A stretch of 64,000 nt of DNA from Tateyamaria omphalii (GTDB lineage Bacteria > Pseudomonadota > Alphaproteobacteria > Rhodobacterales > Rhodobacteraceae), in the NCBI RefSeq assembly GCF_019802125.1, contig NZ_JAHVHT010000001.1:1426001-1490000 (forward strand). The letters run 5' to 3'. Shown piece after piece: positions 56,507-64,000 of this stretch. A program made the position numbers and the translations under genes. The first letter of the stretch is position 1, and each line of letters opens with the position of its first letter. The notes beneath the pieces are model-generated. The model searched no databases. It saw only the letters and a program-made list of their open reading frames with translations, and was not told where the DNA came from.

Positions 56507-59500
56507 CTACTGCGTCAGCAGCTTCGCCTCGTGCTTCTTCAAACTCCGGCGTGCGGATGCGTAATTCGTGATCCCGTCAACCGTTTCCAACTCGGGGAAC
56601 AGCTCGAGGATCTCGGCGCGTTGCGCGTCGCCCATGGCATTCAGTGTCATGTCGCCGGGCTGGAAACTCTCGGTCCAGGCCCCGTCGGACAGGATCACCT
56701 CGTGCTGGTCGAACATCACGTGGATATACGTCGTCTCCGACACCTCCACCACGTCGATACCATCCATCTGCGTCAGGTGCTTGGCCGCGACGAGAACCTC
56801 GCTCTCGTCGAAATACAGGGCCGTCTTCTTGTCAGCGACAAGCACACGGTGCTGCGGCGACACAAGCATGTCACGCTCCGGCAGCCCCTTGCCCAACGCA
56901 CCCTGCCGGATCAGGACCGGACGGAGGTGTTCTGCATCGGCCAGCTCTTCGCCGGTCATCGCACGGTGACCGACCCAGCGGACCTCCTGGATCCCGTTGT
57001 CACGGGTGATCACACGATCACCAGGTTGCAGGTCTTCGACACGACGCTCACCCGTCGGGGTGGCGATCAGGGTGCCGGGCGTGAAGCAGGGAATGATGTT
57101 CTCGATGTTCTGATAGGTCAGCTGACCTGCCGGATCACCGTTCTGGTCGAAGTAGTTGACCACACCGCTTTCCGCGCCCGGGAAGTCCTCGACCACCTGC
57201 AGCGAACCATTGGACGGAGCCGACCCACGCAGATCAAGCGTGTCAAAGTCGATGCCGCTCGTGACCGCCTCGGAGCCATCGACGTTCTCGCCCGGACCGA
57301 CATTGATGAACAGATCTTCATCTGCGCCGCCAACCAGATTGTCCTGACCGCCGCTGCCGTCCAGGGTGTCCGCGCCATCGCCGCCATCGAGGAAGTCATC
57401 CCCAGTCGAGCCGATCAGCAGGTCATTGCCTGCGTCACCGCGCAGGATGTCACCACCGGTACCACCCTCGATAACGTCATCACCTGCACCGCCCGACAGA
57501 GAGTCGGAGCCTTGACCACCCAAAATGGTGTCATTGCCCTCACCGCCATCCACGGTGTCCGCAGTGTTGCCGCCGTCGATAAAGTCGTTGCCCTCACCAC
57601 CAAGGATGGTGTCGTTGCCCTGACCACCGAGCAGGCTGTCGTCACCGATGCCACCGTCGATGAAGTCGTCGTCGATCTCACCGTCGATGGTGTCATTGCC
57701 CTCCTCGCCGTAAAGCTCGTCATCGTCGTCGGCACCAAAGATCAGGTCGTTGCCGTCGCCACCGAATACCGTGTCCATCCCGTTGTCGGGACGCGGGTCC
57801 GCAGGGAAGAACGGGTTCGACCCGTCATCCTCGATGTTCAGCTGGTCAAGGCCCAGATCGGGATCGTTGCCGGCATAGATGGTATCGTCACCGATGCCGC
57901 CCTTGATCAGGTCGTTGCCTTCACCGCCAACGATGCGGTCCGTGCCTTCGTCGCCCGAGATCTCGTCATCGTCGATACCGCCGTCGATCACGTCGTTGCC
58001 GGTGCCGCCAACAATGGTGTCGGCATCGTCGCCCGTGCTGATCGTGTCGTCACCCGCGCCACCGTCGACAAAGTCGAGGTCGTTGTCGGGATCGTCGTCC
58101 GCCGCAAAGCCGAAGGGGAAGCCCGGAACAGGCGTACCGTCATCGTTCGGGAAGCCCAGGTCGGGCTTCACATCGCCATTGCCGGTGTCGATCAGGTCGT
58201 CGCCATCGCCGCCATCGACCACATCGTCGCCTTGACCGGCGATGACGATGTCGTTGCCGCCGCCTGCTTCGATGATGTCATCGTCAGCGTCTTCGGGATC
58301 GCTCGAGAAGATGTTGTCTCCGCTGTCGACCATGTCGCCTTCGGGATCGCCCGTGTAGTTCACGTCGATCAGCTCACCGTCGTCGGAGCCTTCAACGATA
58401 CCGTCCAGCGGGTTCGGCTCGACCGTCACGGTGACTTGCGCGCTGTCAAAGCCGCCCTCGTCGTCCGTGATGGTGTAGTCAATGATCGCATCACCTTCGA
58501 AACCGTCATTGGGCGTGAAGGTCAGCGTACCGTCGCCATTGATCACCACGTCACCATCAGGCGACGTCGCCTCGGTCACGCGCAGGTCATCACCGTCAAC
58601 ATCCGTGTCGTTGGCCAGCACGGGAATGTCGACCGCAGTATTGAACGGCGTGGTTTCGGCATCATCGACGGCCTCGGGCGCGTCGTTGACCGGTGTGACC
58701 GTGACGACCAAATCGCCTGTGTCGGTGCCGCCGTTCCCGTCCGAGATCGTATAGGTGATCGTTGCATCGCCGTTGAAGTTCTCGGCGGGGGTGAACACCA
58801 CCTTGTTGTCAACGATGTCCGCGGTGCCCTGCTCGGGTGGAACAACGGCCGAGATGACAGTCAGATCGTCACCATCCGCATCCGTGTCATTCGCCACGAC
58901 GTCGACGGTAACCTGGGTGTCCTCTTCGGTGGTTTCTGTGTCATCGACAGCAACCGGGCCATCATTGACCGCACCAACGGACACAACCGCTTCGCCGGTG
59001 TCCTCGCCACCATTTCCGTCAACGACAGTGTAGGTGATCGTGGCCGGGCCGTTGAAGTTCGGTGCCGGGGTGAAGGTGACAGTGCCATCACCGTTGTCGA
59101 CAACCGAACCTTCCGCCGGATCAACACTCAGCGACCCGATTTCCAGCGTGTCGCCATCGACATCCGTGTCGTTGCCCAGCAGGTCCACGACAACAGCCAC
59201 GTCTTCGTCCGTGGTCTCGATATCATCCACGGCGACCGGATCGTCGTTCACGGGGTTCACGGTCACCGCAACTTCGGCCGCGCTGGTGCCGCCATTGCCG
59301 TCTGTGATGGAGTAGCTGATCGTCGCGTCGCCGTTGAAGTTCTCGGCAGGTGTGAAGAACAGCTTGTTGTCGACAATATCGACCGTGCCCTGATCGGCAG
59401 GCACAGATGCGCCCGTGATCGTCAGGGTGTCGCCATCCGGATCGGTGTCATTGGCCACAACGTCGATGGTGACGGGTGTGTCCTCATCCGTGGTCGCCGT

Positions 59501-62500
59501 GTCATCGACAGCCGTCGGACCATCGTTGACGGCGCCCACGCTGACAATGGCCTGGCCATCATCAGTGCCACCATTGCCGTCCGACACGGTGTAGTCGATG
59601 GTCGCCGTGCCGTTGAAGTTGGGCGCAGGCGTAAAGGTCACCGTGCCATCGCCATTGTCGACGACCGAACCTTGCTCCGGCGGAACCGAAACAGAGTCGA
59701 GGATCAGGGTGTCGCCATCCACATCGGTGTCATTGCCCAGAAGGTCGATCACGACGGCTTCGTCTTCCATTGTGTCGGCCAGATCATCGACCGCCACCGG
59801 ATCATCGTTGACCGGGTTCACGGTCACAGTCACCTCGGCGGTGTCCGTGCCGCCATTCCCGTCCGAGATGGCGTAGCTGATGGTCGCATCGCCGTTGAAG
59901 TTCGGCGCAGGCGTGTAGAACAGCTTGTTGTCGACAACATCGACCGTGCCCTGATCGGCGGGCACCGACGCGCCCGTGATGGTCAGTGCATCGCCATCCA
60001 CATCTGTGTCATTCGCCAGCGCGTCGATGGTGACGGCAGTGTCCTCATCCGTGGTTGCCGTGTCATTGACCGCGTCAGGCGCATCATTGACCGGGTTTAC
60101 CGTGACGTTGACAGTGCCGGTGTCCTCGCCGCCGTTGCCGTCAGAAACGGTGTAGGTGATCGTGGTCGGACCGTTGAAGTTCTCGTTCGGCTCAAAGGTG
60201 ATCGTGCCGTCCGCATTGATCGTCACCTCACCATCGGGCGAGGATGCATCGGTCACTTCCAGCGTGTCGCCATCCGCATCGGTGTCGTTGGCCAGGACAG
60301 GAATATCGACCGATCCGTCCTCGTCCACTTCGGCCGTGTCGTCATTGGCAACCGGGCCGTCATTGATCGGGTTCACGGTCACGTTGACGGTGGCCGTGTC
60401 TTCACCACCATTCCCGTCAGACACGGTGTATGTGATCGTCGTCGGGCCGTTGAAGTTCGGGTTTGGCTCGAACGTGATCGTGCCGTCGCCGTTGATGGTC
60501 ACATCCCCATTGGGCGAGGAGGCGTCGATGACCTCAAGCGTGTCACCGTCCACATCCGTATCATTGGCCAGAACCGGGATGTCGACCGAACCGTCCTCGT
60601 CCACTTCGGCTGTGTCGTCATTGGCAACCGGATCGTCATTGACCGGGTTCACCGTCACATTGACAGTCGCCGTGTCCTCACCGCCATTCCCGTCCGAGAT
60701 GGTGTAGGTGATCGTCGTCGGGCCGTTGAAGTTCTCATTCGGCTCGAAGGTCAGCGTGCCGTCCGCGTTGATGGTCACATCACCGTCGGGCGAGGTTGCG
60801 TCGGTCACAGTCAGCACATCACCGGCATCGGGATCGCTGTCATTGGCCAATACGTTGATATTGACGCTCCCGTCCTCATCCACGGTCGCCGTGTCATCCA
60901 CCGCATCCGGACCGCGGTTGATCTCGTCGCCGATCACATCCTCAATCTCGGTGAAGTCGATGGTCAACCCGTTCGGATTGCCCGACCCGTCCACAAAGAC
61001 AACCGTACCATTGATACCATTGCCGTTGCTGTCCGAGGTCACGTTGTCCAGATAGAACGGGCCTTGGCCGGTCAGATCCAGAACATCGCTGTCCGTGTTC
61101 AGCGCCGGATCGGCGTTGAAGCCACCCGAACCACCATCAACGGTGTCGCCCGCGCCGCCAAAGATCGTGTCGGCATTGGCGCCACCTTTCAGCAGGTCGT
61201 CACCGTCGCCGCCGATGATGACGTCATCGCCATCCTCGCCAAAGACCATGTCGTCGCCATCGCCGCCGTCCAGCGTGTCATTGCCGGTCTGGCCGTGGAT
61301 CCAGTCGTTGTCGGCACCGCCGTCCACGACGTCGTTCCCCGATCCCATCCAGATCTCGTCATTGCCGTCGCCACCAAGACCGGTGTCGTTGCCCGACCCG
61401 CCGACAAGCACGTCGCGGCCTGCGCCGCCATCCAGCAGGTCGTTGCCCTTGCCACCTTCCAGACGGTCATTCCCGTCACCGCCGACCAGGCTGTCGTTGT
61501 CATCTTCGCCCTTCAGCGTGTCGTTGCCGCCCTCGCCAAAGATCGTGTCGTCACCGGCACCGCCCTGCAGCGTGTCGTCGCCATCGGCGCCTTCATCCAG
61601 GATGGGCGCGTCGAAATAGACGTCGGTGATGTTGATGCCCGAGTTGTTGTTGCCGTCCTGATCATGCTCGATCACGATGCGGGCAACTGGCCCCGGAATG
61701 CTGACCAGCACCGAATACTCGTCCGAGGTATCGTCGAGATAGCCACCGTTGCTGTCGGCAGTGTCATTGCCCGCCACGCCATCGGTGTCTTTCAGGGTCA
61801 GCTCGCTACCGCCCTCAAGGTTGACGAAAATCTGCTGACCGGCGGCATTGTATGCCTTAACGCGCACCACACCGTCGCCATCAATGTCATTGATACGGAA
61901 GGAGACATCCTCGACCGGGTTCGAGAAGGACAGCTCGTAGTCAGCCGAATTGCCCTTGCCGTTCAACACGTTGTCGAGCGAGCTGTTGTCGTCGACGTTG
62001 TTGCCGTCACCGTCGATATTCGACACGTTCTGATCGTCATCGGACTGGATCGTCTCGGACGCACCGGACTGGCTCAGGATCTTGAAGGACACGTTCACAT
62101 TGCCGGTGTCCTGGGTGAAGTTGCCCAGGTCGTTGCCGTCACCGAACGGGGACTTCTCCCATTCAAAGACTTCGCGCTCGGACACACCGGCGCCCGGGCC
62201 TGAATAGTTGCTGTCGCCATAGATGACGTCGTCACCGTCGCCGCCCAACACGCTGTCATTGCCCGATCCGGCATAGACTTCGTCATCGGCATCGCCAGAC
62301 TTGACGGTGTCGTCACCGCCCAAGGCGTCCACGATGTCATCATCCGGACCCTCACCCGGCAGCAGGGCATCGCCCGCATCGATCATGTCGCCTTCGGGAT
62401 CACCCGTATAACCTGCATCGATCAGGTTTCCGTCATTGTCACCCTCGACCACACCGTCGCCGGTCGTGTCGAACACCAGGTTGTCGATGGCACCCGAGCC

Positions 62501-62935
62501 TTTCAGCTCGACTTCCATCCGCGTCACACCGGAAATGTCGAAATCCACGATCGACTGACCATTGTTGTCGGTATCGTCGATCTTCACCTTTTCGATCTGG
62601 TGGCCGTCCGCATCAAAGAACCGGACATAAGCTCCCTCTTCAATGTCGAGGAATGTCAGGCGGTTGATCGTCGAAGGATCGTCAAAGACAAAGTTGATCT
62701 TGCCGCCGCCTGCGTTGTCGTCGGGATCATGGCTGTCGCCATCTTCCGAAATGATCAGCGCCTTGCCCAGGTTGGTCGTGCGCAGGTCCGTGTCACCACC
62801 GGTCGGATGCGCGGTGTTGAAGATCATGGCCTTGTTCGACCCGCCAACGGCAGAGATGGTCACACCCTGCGCTGAAAACTCGTTGTCAACCACGGTCCCA
62901 GTCGCGAGGTTGTTGAAATCGATAAACTTAGTCAT
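56507..62935 (-). CDS. Giant RTX / Ig-cadherin-like repeat protein with C-terminal Hint domain
   Basis: A 2142-residue, very acidic, probably secreted or surface protein. Order: N-terminal beta domain (1-160); RTX array and a beta segment (160-625); nine tandem repeats of about 93 residues (673-1509) with cores like VDEDG...VLANDTDVDGD and FNGPTTITYTVSDGNGGED, as in cadherin/VCBS-type bacterial adhesins; a second RTX array (1510-1915); and a Hint_2 domain starting at the cysteine of CFTPGTLIATPTGE (about 1949). The Hint domain is close to that of the 623-aa protein. AGGAGG lies 8 nt before the ATG. No secretion system is nearby. Confidence 0.9.
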   Translation of the reverse strand: MTKFIDFNNLATGTVVDNEFSAQGVTISAVGGSNKAMIFNTAHPTGGDTDLRTTNLGKALIISEDGDSHDPDDNAGGGKINFVFDDPSTINRLTFLDIEEGAYVRFFDADGHQIEKVKIDDTDNNGQSIVDFDISGVTRMEVELKGSGAIDNLVFDTTGDGVVEGDNDGNLIDAGYTGDPEGDMIDAGDALLPGEGPDDDIVDALGGDDTVKSGDADDEVYAGSGNDSVLGGDGDDVIYGDSNYSGPGAGVSEREVFEWEKSPFGDGNDLGNFTQDTGNVNVSFKILSQSGASETIQSDDDQNVSNIDGDGNNVDDNSSLDNVLNGKGNSADYELSFSNPVEDVSFRINDIDGDGVVRVKAYNAAGQQIFVNLEGGSELTLKDTDGVAGNDTADSNGGYLDDTSDEYSVLVSIPGPVARIVIEHDQDGNNNSGINITDVYFDAPILDEGADGDDTLQGGAGDDTIFGEGGNDTLKGEDDNDSLVGGDGNDRLEGGKGNDLLDGGAGRDVLVGGSGNDTGLGGDGNDEIWMGSGNDVVDGGADNDWIHGQTGNDTLDGGDGDDMVFGEDGDDVIIGGDGDDLLKGGANADTIFGGAGDTVDGGSGGFNADPALNTDSDVLDLTGQGPFYLDNVTSDSNGNGINGTVVFVDGSGNPNGLTIDFTEIEDVIGDEINRGPDAVDDTATVDEDGSVNINVLANDSDPDAGDVLTVTDATSPDGDVTINADGTLTFEPNENFNGPTTITYTISDGNGGEDTATVNVTVNPVNDDPVANDDTAEVDEDGSVDIPVLANDTDVDGDTLEVIDASSPNGDVTINGDGTITFEPNPNFNGPTTITYTVSDGNGGEDTATVNVTVNPINDGPVANDDTAEVDEDGSVDIPVLANDTDADGDTLEVTDASSPDGEVTINADGTITFEPNENFNGPTTITYTVSDGNGGEDTGTVNVTVNPVNDAPDAVNDTATTDEDTAVTIDALANDTDVDGDALTITGASVPADQGTVDVVDNKLFYTPAPNFNGDATISYAISDGNGGTDTAEVTVTVNPVNDDPVAVDDLADTMEDEAVVIDLLGNDTDVDGDTLILDSVSVPPEQGSVVDNGDGTVTFTPAPNFNGTATIDYTVSDGNGGTDDGQAIVSVGAVNDGPTAVDDTATTDEDTPVTIDVVANDTDPDGDTLTITGASVPADQGTVDIVDNKLFFTPAENFNGDATISYSITDGNGGTSAAEVAVTVNPVNDDPVAVDDIETTDEDVAVVVDLLGNDTDVDGDTLEIGSLSVDPAEGSVVDNGDGTVTFTPAPNFNGPATITYTVVDGNGGEDTGEAVVSVGAVNDGPVAVDDTETTEEDTQVTVDVVANDTDADGDDLTVISAVVPPEQGTADIVDNKVVFTPAENFNGDATITYTISDGNGGTDTGDLVVTVTPVNDAPEAVDDAETTPFNTAVDIPVLANDTDVDGDDLRVTEATSPDGDVVINGDGTLTFTPNDGFEGDAIIDYTITDDEGGFDSAQVTVTVEPNPLDGIVEGSDDGELIDVNYTGDPEGDMVDSGDNIFSSDPEDADDDIIEAGGGNDIVIAGQGDDVVDGGDGDDLIDTGNGDVKPDLGFPNDDGTPVPGFPFGFAADDDPDNDLDFVDGGAGDDTISTGDDADTIVGGTGNDVIDGGIDDDEISGDEGTDRIVGGEGNDLIKGGIGDDTIYAGNDPDLGLDQLNIEDDGSNPFFPADPRPDNGMDTVFGGDGNDLIFGADDDDELYGEEGNDTIDGEIDDDFIDGGIGDDSLLGGQGNDTILGGEGNDFIDGGNTADTVDGGEGNDTILGGQGSDSLSGGAGDDVIEGGTGGDILRGDAGNDLLIGSTGDDFLDGGDGADTLDGSGGQDNLVGGADEDLFINVGPGENVDGSEAVTSGIDFDTLDLRGSAPSNGSLQVVEDFPGAESGVVNYFDQNGDPAGQLTYQNIENIIPCFTPGTLIATPTGERRVEDLQPGDRVITRDNGIQEVRWVGHRAMTGEELADAEHLRPVLIRQGALGKGLPERDMLVSPQHRVLVADKKTALYFDESEVLVAAKHLTQMDGIDVVEVSETTYIHVMFDQHEVILSDGAWTESFQPGDMTLNAMGDAQRAEILELFPELETVDGITNYASARRSLKKHEAKLLTQ

Positions 62936-63857
62936 GGGTCAGGCCTCCTAGGCAGGGTTGCGCGCAGCACGCAACGCGACCGAAATCAATTCAGAATGAA
63001 CAGTGGACACGGGCGCTCCCCGCCCGTTGGAAAACAGACGCGCATCCAAAACTCGCGGCGCCAGGCTGTGCATTGATCGGCACATGGAAACGTCTCCATC
63101 ATTCACTCACTCTTCACCCGAGACGAGGCGACGCAGTCGGTAACTGGGCGATCCGCACGCACACCTGCCAGAAATGAGGGAGAATGACGGCCCGCGCCGA
63201 TGCGCACGCGGGTAAGTGACCCGACACACGCATGTATCAGCGGTTGCTCAAGCAACGCAGCGAACACACATTTCCCGCACCTTGCCAGTGCGTCTTGTGC
63301 GGTCGCCCCCATGACCTACAGACATCGCCCCCCAGTTGGGCAAGAATGTTCTTACGGTCACGTTTGATGCAAACAAAGGGAAAAATGTCCGAAAAACGTC
63401 GGCATTGCCTCAATTGAGTCCGCTTTCCTCACATTCAACTGAACAATTTCACTACCCTTGGTTGAATGTATCTGCCGGACAAACCTCAACGTATGCGCGA
63501 AAATCCGCCTAAACATCTGTAGCGCAATAACTTCGGCGGCTTTCCGCGCACCACTTTATTCAACGTCGAGTTTCGTCGGTCGAAACAATTAACCCTAGGT
63601 CAGATCGCCAAAATCCTGCCGTGATCCGGATAACATACGTTCACGAACTGACACCAATCTTGAAAGATTTCAGCGAATGGTGCGCAGCGACGAACAAGGT
63701 CTCAAAAATGAACGAATCGGTCGGACCAACAGCCTGAACATAATGCGGATGCCGCCCGGCCATGTCGCTGCACGCAAAACGCGCCGCCCAACGGTGCTTC
63801 ACGACATGCGCATCAAAATGGCAGTGTCGCCAGACAGAGCACTGAATTTGGTGAGGC
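62936..63857. other. Long intergenic region between tRNA-Leu and the giant RTX gene
   Basis: Over 900 bp without a convincing gene; the part from about 63400 is richer in A+T than the surroundings. ACATTCAAC (63431-63439) and GTTGAATGT (63461-63469) form a perfect 9-bp inverted repeat with 21 bp between. A long upstream control region for the giant gene is plausible. No clear promoter was found. Confidence 0.5.
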
Positions 63858-63943
63858 TGGTACCCAAGGCCGGACTCGAACCGGCACGCCCGCAAAGGCG
63901 GGGGATTTTGAATCCCCTGCGTCTACCATTCCGCCACTTGGGC
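63858..63943 (-). tRNA. tRNA-Leu (anticodon CAA)
   Basis: An 86-nt class II tRNA with encoded CCA end. The acceptor stem is GCCCAAG / CTTGGGT with a G-U first pair. The anticodon stem GGGGA / TCCCC encloses loop TTCAAAA, giving anticodon CAA. A long variable arm and a T loop with GGTTCGAGTCC are present. On the minus strand TTGCTC and TATCCG, 17 bp apart and just upstream, could be its promoter, though weak. Confidence 0.95.
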
Positions 63944-64000
63944 CTCGCATAGGCGGATACCGAACTGCTGCAGCAGGAGCAAGGGCAAAGCGACTTGACG

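Noticed and set aside
58408-60918. Regular repeats of about 280 bp suggesting a satellite or CRISPR-like array
   Set aside because: Unit length is far too long for CRISPR, the repeats differ from one another and stay in one reading frame as protein domains.
56399-62203. 1934-codon open frame antisense to the giant RTX gene
   Set aside because: It mirrors the opposite strand's low-complexity Asp/Gly codons, which contain few complements of stop codons. Its product is a repetitive V/I/A/D/R string with no domain, while the minus strand shows clear RTX, Ig-like and Hint domains and a good ribosome-binding site.
63677-63952. 91-codon frame ending in VPKAGLEPARPQRRG
   Set aside because: Its C-terminal part is the antisense translation of tRNA-Leu, a well-known spurious hypothetical protein pattern.

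Overview
The window looks like chromosome of a marine alphaproteobacterium of the Rhodobacterales (Roseobacter-type). The grounds are high GC with strong third-position GC, an lpxI-containing lipid A cluster, Hint_2/RTX proteins, dimethylglycine-dehydrogenase-like flavoproteins, a CtrA-type box, and GC-rich intergenic palindromes of the kind common in that group. All assignments are from reading the sequence; no database search was run. I see no insertion sequence, prophage, CRISPR array or rRNA.

Layout. 1-3263 (minus): an M20 amidohydrolase, two ureohydrolase paralogues and the start of a small membrane protein. 3327-7942: mazG, a sulfotransferase (minus), a nucleoside hydrolase, a GNAT acetyltransferase and selO. 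7967-11066: an EamA exporter (minus), a DUF533 protein and a DEAD-box helicase (minus). 11143-16065 (plus): a Fur/Mur-type regulator, a NYN-domain protein, a second EamA exporter, enolase, a DUF7002-like protein, GNAT and a DUF985 cupin, many overlapping. anmK and tyrS follow as a divergent pair. 18502-30643 is one long minus-strand envelope cluster: pyrH, frr, uppS, cdsA, dxr, rseP, a 41-codon membrane protein, bamA, skp/ompH, fabZ, lpxA, lpxI, lpxB. It makes the undecaprenyl and CDP-DAG carriers, lipid A precursors and the outer-membrane assembly machine. lpxD is missing from its usual place.

30716-37590 (plus): miaA, an AraC regulator and a three-gene oligopeptide-type ABC importer with no binding-protein gene, preceded by twin direct repeats that look like AraC half-sites. 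37591-44490: a membrane protein and a lytic transglycosylase (minus), ssb behind a TTAA-N7-TTAAC box, a flavin-binding-type protein and aroB/aroK (minus), then a 49-aa membrane protein, a secreted protein of unknown role and xerD. 44818-53455: a CNNM/CorC-type protein, a membrane-bound LytTR regulator (minus), and two 800-residue FAD/folate oxidoreductases flanking a DUF2254 membrane protein.

53456-62935: palindromic repeats, a MobA-like nucleotidyltransferase and two minus-strand RTX proteins with C-terminal Hint domains (623 and 2142 aa). The larger carries nine Ig/cadherin-like repeats between two RTX arrays. The window ends with a long intergenic stretch and a tRNA-Leu(CAA). The most unusual observations are a covarying palindromic repeat family with one copy entering the uppS start, the giant Hint/RTX protein, and candidate CtrA and AraC operator sites.
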